Of a stretch of DNA of 64,000 bases, positions 15,554 to 24,200 are shown in pieces. The DNA comes from Sphingobacterium sp. ML3W (GTDB taxonomy: Bacteria; Bacteroidota; Bacteroidia; Sphingobacteriales; Sphingobacteriaceae), in NCBI RefSeq assembly GCF_029542085.1, contig NZ_CP107036.1, positions 3,844,001-3,908,000 on the forward strand, in the 5' to 3' direction. Position 1 is the stretch's first letter. Every line of letters starts with the position of its first letter. The notes under the pieces are model-generated. The model worked only from the letters and a program-made list of their open reading frames with translations, was not told where the DNA came from and did not search any database. Position numbers and translations under genes: made by a program.

Positions 15554-17770
15554 TTACATTCTTGAAACTTCCGTTTCGAGCGAAGTTTTCTTAGTTCTTT
15601 GTTTCTGATAAAGCCCAAATGTATAATTGAAATTTAAACCAAAAATTCGTGAATCATTTATTGTTTTAGAACGGATGTCGAATCGCTCCCCAGCAATTTC
15701 ACGCTTGATCACATTTGTATGAAACAGATCTCGTGCCGTTAAAGCCAGACTGAGATTATTGGAAAACTGCTTATTGATCGCCAGGTGCATTTGGTACAAC
15801 GGCTTAATAATTGTCTGTGCATAAAGTACATTCGTCCGATACGAATTGGTCCAATTTATTGTCAATTTATGTGGTAGCTTTACCTGCATCATCAAATTAC
15901 TTTGAAAAGACCAAAGATTTCGATCAATCGATAGGTCATTTAGCTCATCAGGCATATTTTTATAGTGGATATATTGGGCCTGGCCAAAACCGTACAGTGT
16001 TAAGTTCCTAAAAATTTCCTGGCCCACATTCAAGGAAATAGCAGCACTCCGAACAGCCTCAATATTTTGATAAATCTGTGTATAATTCTTTTCATTAAGC
16101 TGATGGATCATGGATATATAATTTCGATGGTTAAGGAAAGTTACACCAATATTCCAACGCTGGCCATACACATATTTTAGCTCCATATTATCGGTCAGTT
16201 GTGGTACCAAATGAGCATTGCCCTGGTAGCTCGTATTGGCATCAAAAAAGAATATTGCAGGATTCAGATCCTGATAGTTGGGACGCACGATCCTTCGTCC
16301 ATAAGCAATTTGTATGGCTTTGTTATTTTCTTTGTTGATTTTGTAAATGCCAAACAAAGTTGGGAAAAGATATAAAGTTTGTTTACGCTTACCCTGTCCC
16401 ACATACACATCGTTAATTTCAGTATGAAATTGTGAATATTCAGTCCTTAACCCCAGCTTAAATTCCCACTGTTTTAATTTCACCTGAAAATCTGTATATA
16501 GTGCTTCGAGATACTCCACTTGCCTAAATGCGCTTTCAAGTGCGTCTGCATCCCGCAGATCTTGGTCAGTTTTCCCTTTTTTGTAATATCCACGTGAGCT
16601 ACGTGCCGATCGGCTTAGCTGGAACCCAGCTTCCAGCGCAAATCGTTCTTCAAATTTTCGCTGGAAATCGGTCTTAAGTCCAAAAAGCTCAACAGCAAAA
16701 GGATTGTTGGAATATAGCTCATCTTTACGCTGATGTGCAGCTCTCTGCATGATCATTGTTATTAGATCTTGCCACCTATTGCTTGTATATTTTAGGTAAT
16801 CGACATCCCATTGAATTGATGTCTTTTTGTTTTCAGCTGCAAAATCGTAGTGTAGGTTAGCACTATTTTTATGAACAGGATTGCGCAGGTTACTCCATGA
16901 TGACGTGGATTGAAACAAGTCACCTGCGTTGGAAAAACCGGTCTTATAATCCCCTAATTCCTTATAGTTATTTTGAAGAAAATTCCAGTTCAATTCGATC
17001 GAAGAATTCTTGCTTATCCGATAATCAAGTCCGATTCGTGCATTCAATTCCAATGCATGATTACGCTCTTGGTTATGCTGAGTAATTGTATTGATCACAT
17101 GGTCCTCCACTACCAATTTACGTTCGCGAGTGACATCGAAATAATTGGAAGACCGCGCAATTGAAAACCCCGAGTTGATGGTCCATTTTTTTGTGCCATA
17201 TTGGATCAGCATACCATTGTTGTATTTCCACAGCTGGCCCTTTGATCCTCCCAAAAATACAGTTCCTTTCAACCCTTTTAATACATCCCTTTTTGTTCTA
17301 ATATCAATTACTCCAGCATAGCCTTCAGCACTCCATTTTGCTGGCGGTATCGACATTAAATCAATGTTAGCGACTGATGTCACCGGTATAGATTTCAGAT
17401 AACTTATCAATGCTATCCCATTGAGATGAGTTTGTTTACCATCTACAGTAACTAGCACACCCATTTTGCCTAAGAAAGATAGATTCCCTAATTCATCGAT
17501 CTGTAAACTCGGAATATTATTCAATACATCAAATGTATTCCCATTTAATAAAACAGGATTGCTTCTAAGGTTGATCCGTACACGATCTAGAAGTTGCTGT
17601 TCAAGTACTGTGTTTCTCTTTACTTCAACCGTATCTATTTTTTGTGGCTCCAGACCAAGTGGTTTCAATATGACACTATCCCGCGATTGTACCGTTTTCT
17701 TCGGCTTTACCTGTGCCAATAAAAGGCAAGGCAAGCCCAGGGATAGCCATAATAGTATCCTAAATCTCAT
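15554..17770 (-). CDS. Outer-membrane beta-barrel protein with TonB-type plug
   Basis: A 738-residue outer-membrane protein. A signal peptide (residues 1-19, ending CLLLAQ) is followed by a plug-like domain (about 55-165: NPVLLNGNTFDVLNNIPSLQIDELGNLSFLG, VLVTVDGKQTHLNG, IPPAKWSAEGYAGVIDIRTK) and a long aromatic-rich barrel ending near NFNYTFGLYQ. It lacks the carboxypeptidase-regulatory-like N-terminal domain that most SusC-like or OMP_b-brl_3 proteins carry, and no TonB box is evident. The start lies 20 bases after the stop of the BlaR1-amidase gene, so it is very likely the third gene of the blaI operon. Substrate unknown; a murein or antibiotic-related ligand is inferred from context only. 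Confidence 0.82.
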   Translation of the reverse strand: MRFRILLWLSLGLPCLLLAQVKPKKTVQSRDSVILKPLGLEPQKIDTVEVKRNTVLEQQLLDRVRINLRSNPVLLNGNTFDVLNNIPSLQIDELGNLSFLGKMGVLVTVDGKQTHLNGIALISYLKSIPVTSVANIDLMSIPPAKWSAEGYAGVIDIRTKRDVLKGLKGTVFLGGSKGQLWKYNNGMLIQYGTKKWTINSGFSIARSSNYFDVTRERKLVVEDHVINTITQHNQERNHALELNARIGLDYRISKNSSIELNWNFLQNNYKELGDYKTGFSNAGDLFQSTSSWSNLRNPVHKNSANLHYDFAAENKKTSIQWDVDYLKYTSNRWQDLITMIMQRAAHQRKDELYSNNPFAVELFGLKTDFQRKFEERFALEAGFQLSRSARSSRGYYKKGKTDQDLRDADALESAFRQVEYLEALYTDFQVKLKQWEFKLGLRTEYSQFHTEINDVYVGQGKRKQTLYLFPTLFGIYKINKENNKAIQIAYGRRIVRPNYQDLNPAIFFFDANTSYQGNAHLVPQLTDNMELKYVYGQRWNIGVTFLNHRNYISMIHQLNEKNYTQIYQNIEAVRSAAISLNVGQEIFRNLTLYGFGQAQYIHYKNMPDELNDLSIDRNLWSFQSNLMMQVKLPHKLTINWTNSYRTNVLYAQTIIKPLYQMHLAINKQFSNNLSLALTARDLFHTNVIKREIAGERFDIRSKTINDSRIFGLNFNYTFGLYQKQRTKKTSLETEVSRM

Positions 17771-17790
17771 GCTGTTTTATCCATTAAAAT

Positions 17791-19275
17791 TTATTGATCG
17801 AAGCTTTGATCTATTGCATTGGCTAATTTTTGGACAAAATAAAGTTTTACATTTTTATCTATTGCATTGATATTGTCCAGATCAAGTAAGAGTGCAGGTA
17901 TTTTTGCATTACGTAGAACAGCGTGTTTCGTACTAATCTGAGGCCTGCTTACCTGCAATCCATTTTGTTGAAGTTTCTGATCTAGGCTAAATGCAAACCT
18001 ATGATTATGCTGTTCAAGCACATTATTAGTAACCCCTGATTGGTACAAAATCCGAATCGGGAGCATCTCTTTTGTTTCTATGCGATCAAAATGAATGGAA
18101 AGAAATAAATCCCCTTCCAAATTGGATCGTTCCTTCAACGTTTTAAACTCGTCACCTGCACGCGATAGTAACACTTTATATCCTTTACGCTCTAATTCCT
18201 GCTTCAAAAGCAAACAAGTCTCCCAAGTCAACGCCTTTTCCGTCAATCCAGAAAAGGCTGTGGCTCCCACATCTTTTCCTCCATGTCCTGGATCTAAGAC
18301 AATAGTTTTTATAACTCCTCCTTTTTCGGAATGAAAAATGGAGTACCACGAGCTCCGCGGTGGATTGATAAACGAATAAAACAATAGTAAAAAACATAAG
18401 ACTGGAACAGCCAATATGTATCTCCATTTTGATCGGGCGGAGGATGGTTTAGTCATCATTACCTGTATACGTTCAACCAACTCATGCTGGTTATTAAACA
18501 AACTGCTCTGCAATCCAATCGGCTTTTCCTCCTGCGAAAAGGCAAGTAAAAAACGAGCATACCTGCTTTGACTGTACTTATTAGCCAAAATACGATCAAC
18601 TTGGTATTCATGTGTTAAGTACAATTGCCTGCGCAACCAATAAACCAATGGATTCACCCAGAAAAGACAACGGAAGAATTCCATAACCCATTTATCTACC
18701 CGATGCTTGAATAGAATATGTTGGCTCTCATGTTCAAAAATTAATTGTCCCGCTGCTGTGTCGAGCAACCGCTCCTCCATGACAATAACATGTTGTACAG
18801 AACAGTTTACATATTGATCAAATGGATCTACGACAATAAATCCCTCGTGTTCATACCGATCTAACTGCCTAATTTTCCTACTTAATGTCATGTAGCGGAC
18901 AATACAACGCAGTAACAAAAAGACTGTGACGAACACATAGAAATATGCAAGCCAATGACCAAGCGAAAGTGAGCTCCACAGCGAATCAGTCATTTCTTCT
19001 TCCGCGATCAGATCTCCGTCCATTTTTGCTGTATTTAATACTGGTTCGATCTGCCCTATTCCTGAAGCCGTTGCTACCGAAGAAAAGAATATTTCCCCTA
19101 TACGGACCTTGCCAAAGGGCAATAGCACGCTAAACAGGCAAAGACCAATTAAAAAATAGCGGTTCCATTGGAAAAAAGAAAGACGATTGATGACAAGGAA
19201 ATAGAGTGCCGCACCCAACATCAGACTACAATTGACCTCAAGCAGATAGTAAAGTAAATTATTCATGATCTTCAT
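17791..19275 (-). CDS. BlaR1-type M56 metallopeptidase fused to an N-acetylmuramoyl-L-alanine amidase (Amidase_3) domain
   Basis: A 494-residue membrane protein. The N-terminal part has several membrane segments (about 8-30, 38-55, 107-128, 286-303) and the M56 zinc-protease motif HESQH (182-186) with a downstream HEYQVD (222-227). In BlaR1/MecR1 this part cleaves or inactivates the BlaI-type repressor. After the last membrane helix, where BlaR1 has a penicillin-binding sensor, residues about 322-490 form an Amidase_3 fold: LDPGHGG (His331), TEK (Glu346) and SIHFD (His395) supply the zinc ligands. The usual catalytic Glu near the C-terminus appears as Asp465 in IPALLLDLDN. Thus the domain may bind muropeptide rather than cleave it, or cleave slowly. 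It overlaps blaI by 17 bases (8 if the Met at codon 4 is used). Confidence 0.9.
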   Translation of the reverse strand: MKIMNNLLYYLLEVNCSLMLGAALYFLVINRLSFFQWNRYFLIGLCLFSVLLPFGKVRIGEIFFSSVATASGIGQIEPVLNTAKMDGDLIAEEEMTDSLWSSLSLGHWLAYFYVFVTVFLLLRCIVRYMTLSRKIRQLDRYEHEGFIVVDPFDQYVNCSVQHVIVMEERLLDTAAGQLIFEHESQHILFKHRVDKWVMEFFRCLFWVNPLVYWLRRQLYLTHEYQVDRILANKYSQSRYARFLLAFSQEEKPIGLQSSLFNNQHELVERIQVMMTKPSSARSKWRYILAVPVLCFLLLFYSFINPPRSSWYSIFHSEKGGVIKTIVLDPGHGGKDVGATAFSGLTEKALTWETCLLLKQELERKGYKVLLSRAGDEFKTLKERSNLEGDLFLSIHFDRIETKEMLPIRILYQSGVTNNVLEQHNHRFAFSLDQKLQQNGLQVSRPQISTKHAVLRNAKIPALLLDLDNINAIDKNVKLYFVQKLANAIDQSFDQ

Positions 19276-19630
19276 TCTTTTTGATGAGCTCTTCTATCTT
19301 CTGTAGATCTCCAGAGGACAATTTCTTTTCCTTTACCATAAAAGACAAAAGATTTTCGACCGAGTCGTCGAAGTAGTTATCCAGTACCCTCGAAAATGAA
19401 AATTTTCTATACTGCATTTTTGAAATCAATGGATAGTATTCATAAGTCTTTCCAAAAGCCTTATAACCTACATAACCTTTCTTTTCCAGTATTCGAACAA
19501 TCGAGGAGATTGTATTGTAGGGAATTGAATTAGTTGGGTCTAAATGCTCAATGATATCTTTAACAAAGACTTCTTTTAGATGCCAGATCACCTGCATGAC
19601 CTCTTCTTCTTTTTTTGTTAGTTCTTCCAT
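19259..19630 (-). CDS. blaI: BlaI/MecI/CopY-family transcriptional repressor
   Basis: A 123-residue winged-helix repressor. The family pattern LTKKEEEVMQVIWHLKEVFVKDIIEHL and the recognition region YNTISSIVRILEKKGYVGYKAFGKTYEYYPLI are plain, followed by a dimerisation helix. Such repressors are inactivated by proteolysis through the cognate BlaR1-type protease, here the next gene, which it overlaps. Upstream lies a 50-bp perfect palindrome with an extra half-copy closer to the gene, the likely autoregulatory operator. A near-consensus -7 element (TAGCTTTA, 19642-19635) would place the transcript start at the ATG. The name follows the family; no beta-lactamase gene is nearby. Confidence 0.88.
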   Translation of the reverse strand: MEELTKKEEEVMQVIWHLKEVFVKDIIEHLDPTNSIPYNTISSIVRILEKKGYVGYKAFGKTYEYYPLISKMQYRKFSFSRVLDNYFDDSVENLLSFMVKEKKLSSGDLQKIEELIKKNEDHE

Positions 19631-19656
19631 AACATAAAGCTATAACTTATTCTTCA

Positions 19657-19706
19657 GTTATACAACTTATTTTTCAGTTTTTAAACTGAAAAATAAGTTG
19701 TATAAC
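19657..19706. promoter_or_regulatory. 50-bp perfect palindrome upstream of blaI (probable operator)
   Basis: Arms of 24 bases (19657-19680 and 19683-19706) are exact inverted copies around two bases. Each arm contains TACAACTTAT. A third, imperfect copy of the half-site lies closer to blaI at 19641-19659 (ATAACTTAT then TTCAGTTA). The position covers the expected -33 region of the blaI promoter. BlaI-type proteins bind dyads containing TACA and TGTA, and the palindrome has TACA and TGTA near its outer ends. It is AT-rich and has no adjoining T-run, so a terminator is less likely. Operator function is inferred. Confidence 0.7.
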
Positions 19707-19742
19707 GAATTTCAATAAAAAAAAGAATACTAAGTCTTATTT

Positions 19743-19853
19743 CTACTTCTTTAGCAATCTCGAAAAGAAGAAATATGCAGCCACTAAGAAAATGATAATA
19801 ACAATAAGGACGGCAACCTCTTGGCCACCTATCCCCCAGTTCATACTATTCAT
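19743..19853 (-). CDS. 36-residue membrane peptide
   Basis: A short reading frame encodes MNSMNWGIGGQEVAVLIVII and then more hydrophobic residues ending SRLLKK: an N-terminal GIGGQE turn, one membrane helix of about 20 residues and a basic tail. The N-terminus resembles that of TatA-like proteins, but no amphipathic helix follows. Its ATG lies 16 bases after the stop codon of the dipeptide epimerase gene, so it is probably co-transcribed. The composition is not a by-product of AT richness alone, since it holds G, Q, E and W in a sensible order. Function unknown. Confidence 0.55.
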   Translation of the reverse strand: MNSMNWGIGGQEVAVLIVIIIFLVAAYFFFSRLLKK

Positions 19854-19869
19854 ACCTTCTTTATAAAAG

Positions 19870-20967
19870 TTAAATTACCCATTGCTCACAGCGATCCAAA
19901 AATACTTGGTCCATATCCGCGCCGATACCCGGTTCATCCGAAATATGGATTTTGTAGCCATCATATTGGATCCCCCCAATCACAGGGTCTTCCAGATGAC
20001 CAACCATGCAGGTATCTAAATCAAAAAATTTGACATTGGGAGCCGCATAGGCGAAATGAACTTTTGCAGCCAATGCTAAACGAGACTCCAGCATCCCCCC
20101 AATCATACAGTTAATACCATACTCCGAAGCAACTTTATTGATTCTCAAGGCTTCTTGAATCCCCCCTGATTTTGAAAACTTAATATTGATGTAATCGCAA
20201 GCATCTGCTTTACAAAGTCGTTCGGCATCATGATGCGAATAGACCGACTCATCAGCCATAATTGGGACGATTGTCTCTGCGCGCAACTGAGGTAACAATT
20301 CATCATTCCAGGTCCGCATAGGCTGCTCACAAAATTGAATTTTAAACGGTTCTAACCCCTGTAAGGCTTCTACCGCATCTTCATAGGACCAACCTTGATT
20401 TGCATCGATCCGAATAGGCATCTCAAATCCTACCGCTTTACGTATTTCACGGATACGAGCCACATCTGTTTTCGGATCCTTGCCCAATTTTACTTTCAAC
20501 ATCACAGCCCCCCCTTCTTGCAGACGCTTAGCTTTCATAGCCATTTCCGCTGGAGACGCTATACCTAGAGTCATATCCGTTGTTATCTCACGTTTAGCTC
20601 CACGCAAAAACTGATACAGTGGAATACCCGCATGTTTGGCGGCTAAGTCATGCAATGCGATATCAAAAGCAGATTTGATCGTTCGATTTCCTGCGATATA
20701 CAAATCTAGCTCAGCCAATCGTTCATCGATTGCCAGTGGATCCTTCCCTTTCCAAATCTTGGCAAAATCACGAGCCAAAACCAGACAGGTATCCTGTGTT
20801 TCTCCCACAATCATCGGAAAGGCAGAGCATTCACCGACACCGTAAATAGTTGTATCGGTAAGTACACGTATAAAGGTATTTTGCGCATAATCCATGGTTC
20901 CGGTTGCGATAACAAATGGTTCCATCGGGATGCTTAGCCGGTATATCTCAATTTCAGTTATTTTCAT
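19870..20967 (-). CDS. Dipeptide epimerase (L-Ala-D/L-Glu epimerase, enolase superfamily)
   Basis: A 365-residue member of the muconate-lactonizing subgroup of the enolase superfamily. The catalytic lysine motif VKLGK, the metal ligands in IDANQGW, FCEQP and ADES, and the second lysine in IKFSKSGG are all present in order. The DLDTCM(V)GHLEDP tail resembles characterised L-Ala-D/L-Glu epimerases, which convert the murein-derived dipeptide for amino acid recycling; specificity for other dipeptides in this subgroup varies. It precedes the small membrane peptide and then the blaI unit on the same strand, so a link to cell-wall recycling is plausible. Confidence 0.88.
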   Translation of the reverse strand: MKITEIEIYRLSIPMEPFVIATGTMDYAQNTFIRVLTDTTIYGVGECSAFPMIVGETQDTCLVLARDFAKIWKGKDPLAIDERLAELDLYIAGNRTIKSAFDIALHDLAAKHAGIPLYQFLRGAKREITTDMTLGIASPAEMAMKAKRLQEGGAVMLKVKLGKDPKTDVARIREIRKAVGFEMPIRIDANQGWSYEDAVEALQGLEPFKIQFCEQPMRTWNDELLPQLRAETIVPIMADESVYSHHDAERLCKADACDYINIKFSKSGGIQEALRINKVASEYGINCMIGGMLESRLALAAKVHFAYAAPNVKFFDLDTCMVGHLEDPVIGGIQYDGYKIHISDEPGIGADMDQVFLDRCEQWVI

Positions 20968-21273
20968 CTTATTGTCTATAAATTAAGTCATTTTGATAGC
21001 GCACCAACGATGTGCAATACTTTGCCTAATTTATACATATTATTGCAATCCCACGATGCTTTTTCCATATCCAATAAAAATTTATCGCCAAATGATGCAT
21101 TATTCGAGGATCGAAAAAGCGTGTTTACACAATAAAACAATAAATACAATATCCATAACAAAAACAACAAAAAGAAACAATAAAACCAAAACAAACACAT
21201 TTTTATTAGAATATTTATAATTTTATTCATTTTTATTCCTATATTAGCAATGTATAATATTTGAAAAGGAAAG
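20968..21273. other. 306-base intergenic region before gltB
   Basis: Very AT-rich sequence between divergent genes. An 80-codon frame on the minus strand (21230-20988) is hydrophobic mainly because of base composition and I do not accept it as a gene. Near position 21251 a TAATATTTG is one base off the TAnnTTTG spacing and may be part of the gltB promoter. Confidence 0.5.
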
Positions 21274-24200
21274 ATGATTCAACAAAGACCGAAAACGGAG
21301 GGCCTTTACGACCCTAATTTTGAGCATGACGCCTGTGGAGTAGGCTTTGTCGCCCATATCAAAGGGAATAAATCACACGCACAAGTAAAAGACGCCTTGA
21401 CCATGTTGGAGAACATGGAGCATCGTGGTGCCTGTGGTTGTGACCCCGAAAGTGGTGACGGAGCTGGTATCATGATTCAGCTGCCACACGAATTTTTATG
21501 GGAAGAATGTATCAGCTTAGGAATACAGTTAGAGGAACCGGGTTATTATGGAACAGGAATGGTATTTCTTCCTAAAGAAGAAGGCATGAACAAAATATGT
21601 CGGGACTTGATTGAGGAAGCGGCAGCCGAAAGAGGTATGAAATTCCTTGGCTACCGTCCAGTACCAGTCAATCGTGAAGGTATTGGACCAACAGCGCTCA
21701 GTGCAGAACCTGAAATCGTCCAGTTTTTTGTTAGCAGACCGGATGGAGTTTCAAACACGGAAGAATTTGAACGCAAACTTTTTGTTCTACGTCGCCTGAT
21801 CATTCAAAAAGTTAAACAACAACAAGAATACCCTCTCCCACTTTACTTTGCATCACTTTCTTGCAAAACTATCATTTACAAAGGTCAACTAACAACATAC
21901 CAAGTCGGCACCTATTACCTTGATTTACGCGATCCTCGTGTGGTATCCGCATTTGGATTGGTACACTCACGCTTCTCGACCAATACTTTTCCTTCTTGGT
22001 CACTAGCACAACCATTCCGTATGTTGGCTCATAATGGTGAAATCAATACCCTAACAGGTAACCTCAATTGGTTTTACGCTGGAATGCGTGCCCTTTCGTC
22101 ACCTTATTTCACCGAAGACGAAATGGAAATCCTGCTTCCTATCGTTGATCGAGGCCAGTCGGATTCAGCCTGTCTTGACAATGTTGCCGAACTCCTTTTA
22201 CACAGTGGCCGTAGCCTGACACACGTCATGTTGATGTTGGTACCTGAGGCATGGGATGGTAATACCCAAATGGATCCATTGAAACGTGCATTCTACGAGT
22301 ACCATGCAACCTTGATGGAACCTTGGGATGGACCTGCAGCACTGTGTTTTACTGATGGTAAACATATCGGGGCAACACTAGACCGTAACGGTTTACGACC
22401 ATTACGTTATGCTGTAACCTCTGATGATCGTGTTGTAGTTGCTTCCGAAGCCGGCGCACTTCCAATCGAAGAATCTACCATTATTAAAAAAGGCAGGCAA
22501 CAGGCAGGCAAGATATTTCTCGTCGACATGGAACAAGGTCGCATCCTGACGGACGATGAAGTAAAAGATCAATTGATCAACCAACAACCTTATAGTGATT
22601 GGTTGGACAACTATAAAATCAAGTTAGAAGAACTGGAAGAACCTCGTGTCACCTATACCTATCTTTCCAAAGAATCCGTTTTCAAATATCAGAAGACATT
22701 TGGCTTCTCCAGAGAAGACCTCGAAACAATCCTGACGCCAATGGCATTGACCGGATACGAACCAACTGGTTCGATGGGTTCGGATGTTCCGCTCGCTATT
22801 CTTTCTGATCAGCCACAACATATCTCAAGTTACTTTAAGCAATTTTTCGCGCAGGTAACCAACCCACCTATCGATCCGATTCGCGAGCGTTTGGTCATGA
22901 GTTTGGCCACCTTTATCGGTAATGCGGGGAACATCCTGATCGAGGACAAAAAATTCTGTCACTGCGTGACCTTACCTCATCCGATCCTCACATCCAAAGA
23001 ACTTGAAAAATTACGTTCTATTGATACCGGATTGTTTCAGGCAAAAACCATTCAGTCCTATTTCCGTTCAGACGGAAAGCCGGGTTCGCTGGAAGCAGGT
23101 TTAGAGCGTCTATGCAGATATGCCGATGACGCTGTACGTGATGGTTTTCAGGTATTGATACTTTCGGATCGTGCCATAGATTCCAAACATGCGGCCATCC
23201 CTTCTTTGCTTGCCGTATCAGCAGTCCACCACCACTTGATCAAGACCGGTAACCGTGGTGCTGTAGGACTAGTTGTCGAAGCCGGCGATGCTTGGGAAGT
23301 ACACCACTTCGCCTGTCTATTGGCTTTTGGTGCCACAGCGATCAACCCGTATATGGCACTGGCAAGTATTCGTACCATGAAGGAACAAAACACCTTGGAT
23401 ACCGAACTTACCTGGCCCGAGCTATCCAAAAACTACGTAAAAGCAGTTAACAATGGACTGTTGAAAATTTTCTCCAAAATGGGAATTTCAACATTACAAT
23501 CTTATCACGGAGCACAGATCTTTGAAGTACTTGGTATCGACAAATCTGTTGTTGATAAATTCTTCTGCGGCGCAGTATCTCGTATCGGTGGCATGACACT
23601 GGATGATCTAGCTAAAGAGGCCTTATCTAAACACTGGCGTGGATTTGAAAAAAGCCGTACACCACAGAACCTATTGCCGGAAGGTGGTATCTATCAATGG
23701 AAACGTCGTGGCGAAGGTCACTTGTGGAATCCAGATACCATTCACTTATTGCAGCAAGCATGCCGGACCGGAGACTATGCCACGTATAAAAAGTATGCAA
23801 CCAAGATCAACGAACAGAAAGAACATATGTTTACCCTTCGTGGACTATTGGATTTTGCTAAACATCGCAATTCCATTCCATTGGAGCAAGTTGAGCCGGC
23901 AAGTGAAATACTAAAACGCTTTGCTACCGGAGCGATGTCCTTTGGATCTATCTCCCACGAAGCGCATAGTACCCTTGCCATTGCCATGAATCGCATTGGT
24001 GCAAAATCAAACACAGGTGAAGGTGGAGAAGACGAATTGCGCTATCAACCACTTCCGAATGGTGATTCCATGCGTTCGGCAATCAAGCAAGTCGCTTCTG
24101 CACGTTTTGGGGTAACATCAAATTACCTGACACAAGCGGACGAGCTACAGATCAAAATGGCACAGGGTGCAAAACCGGGTGAAGGTGGTCAATTACCAGG

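Noticed and set aside
15554..19630. blaI/blaR1 genes as beta-lactam resistance
   Set aside because: No beta-lactamase gene nearby and no penicillin-binding sensor domain; the sensor domain is an amidase fold.
20988..21230. 80-codon minus-strand frame before gltB
   Set aside because: Hydrophobic because of AT-rich composition; no motif or promoter, and it occupies the likely gltB promoter region.
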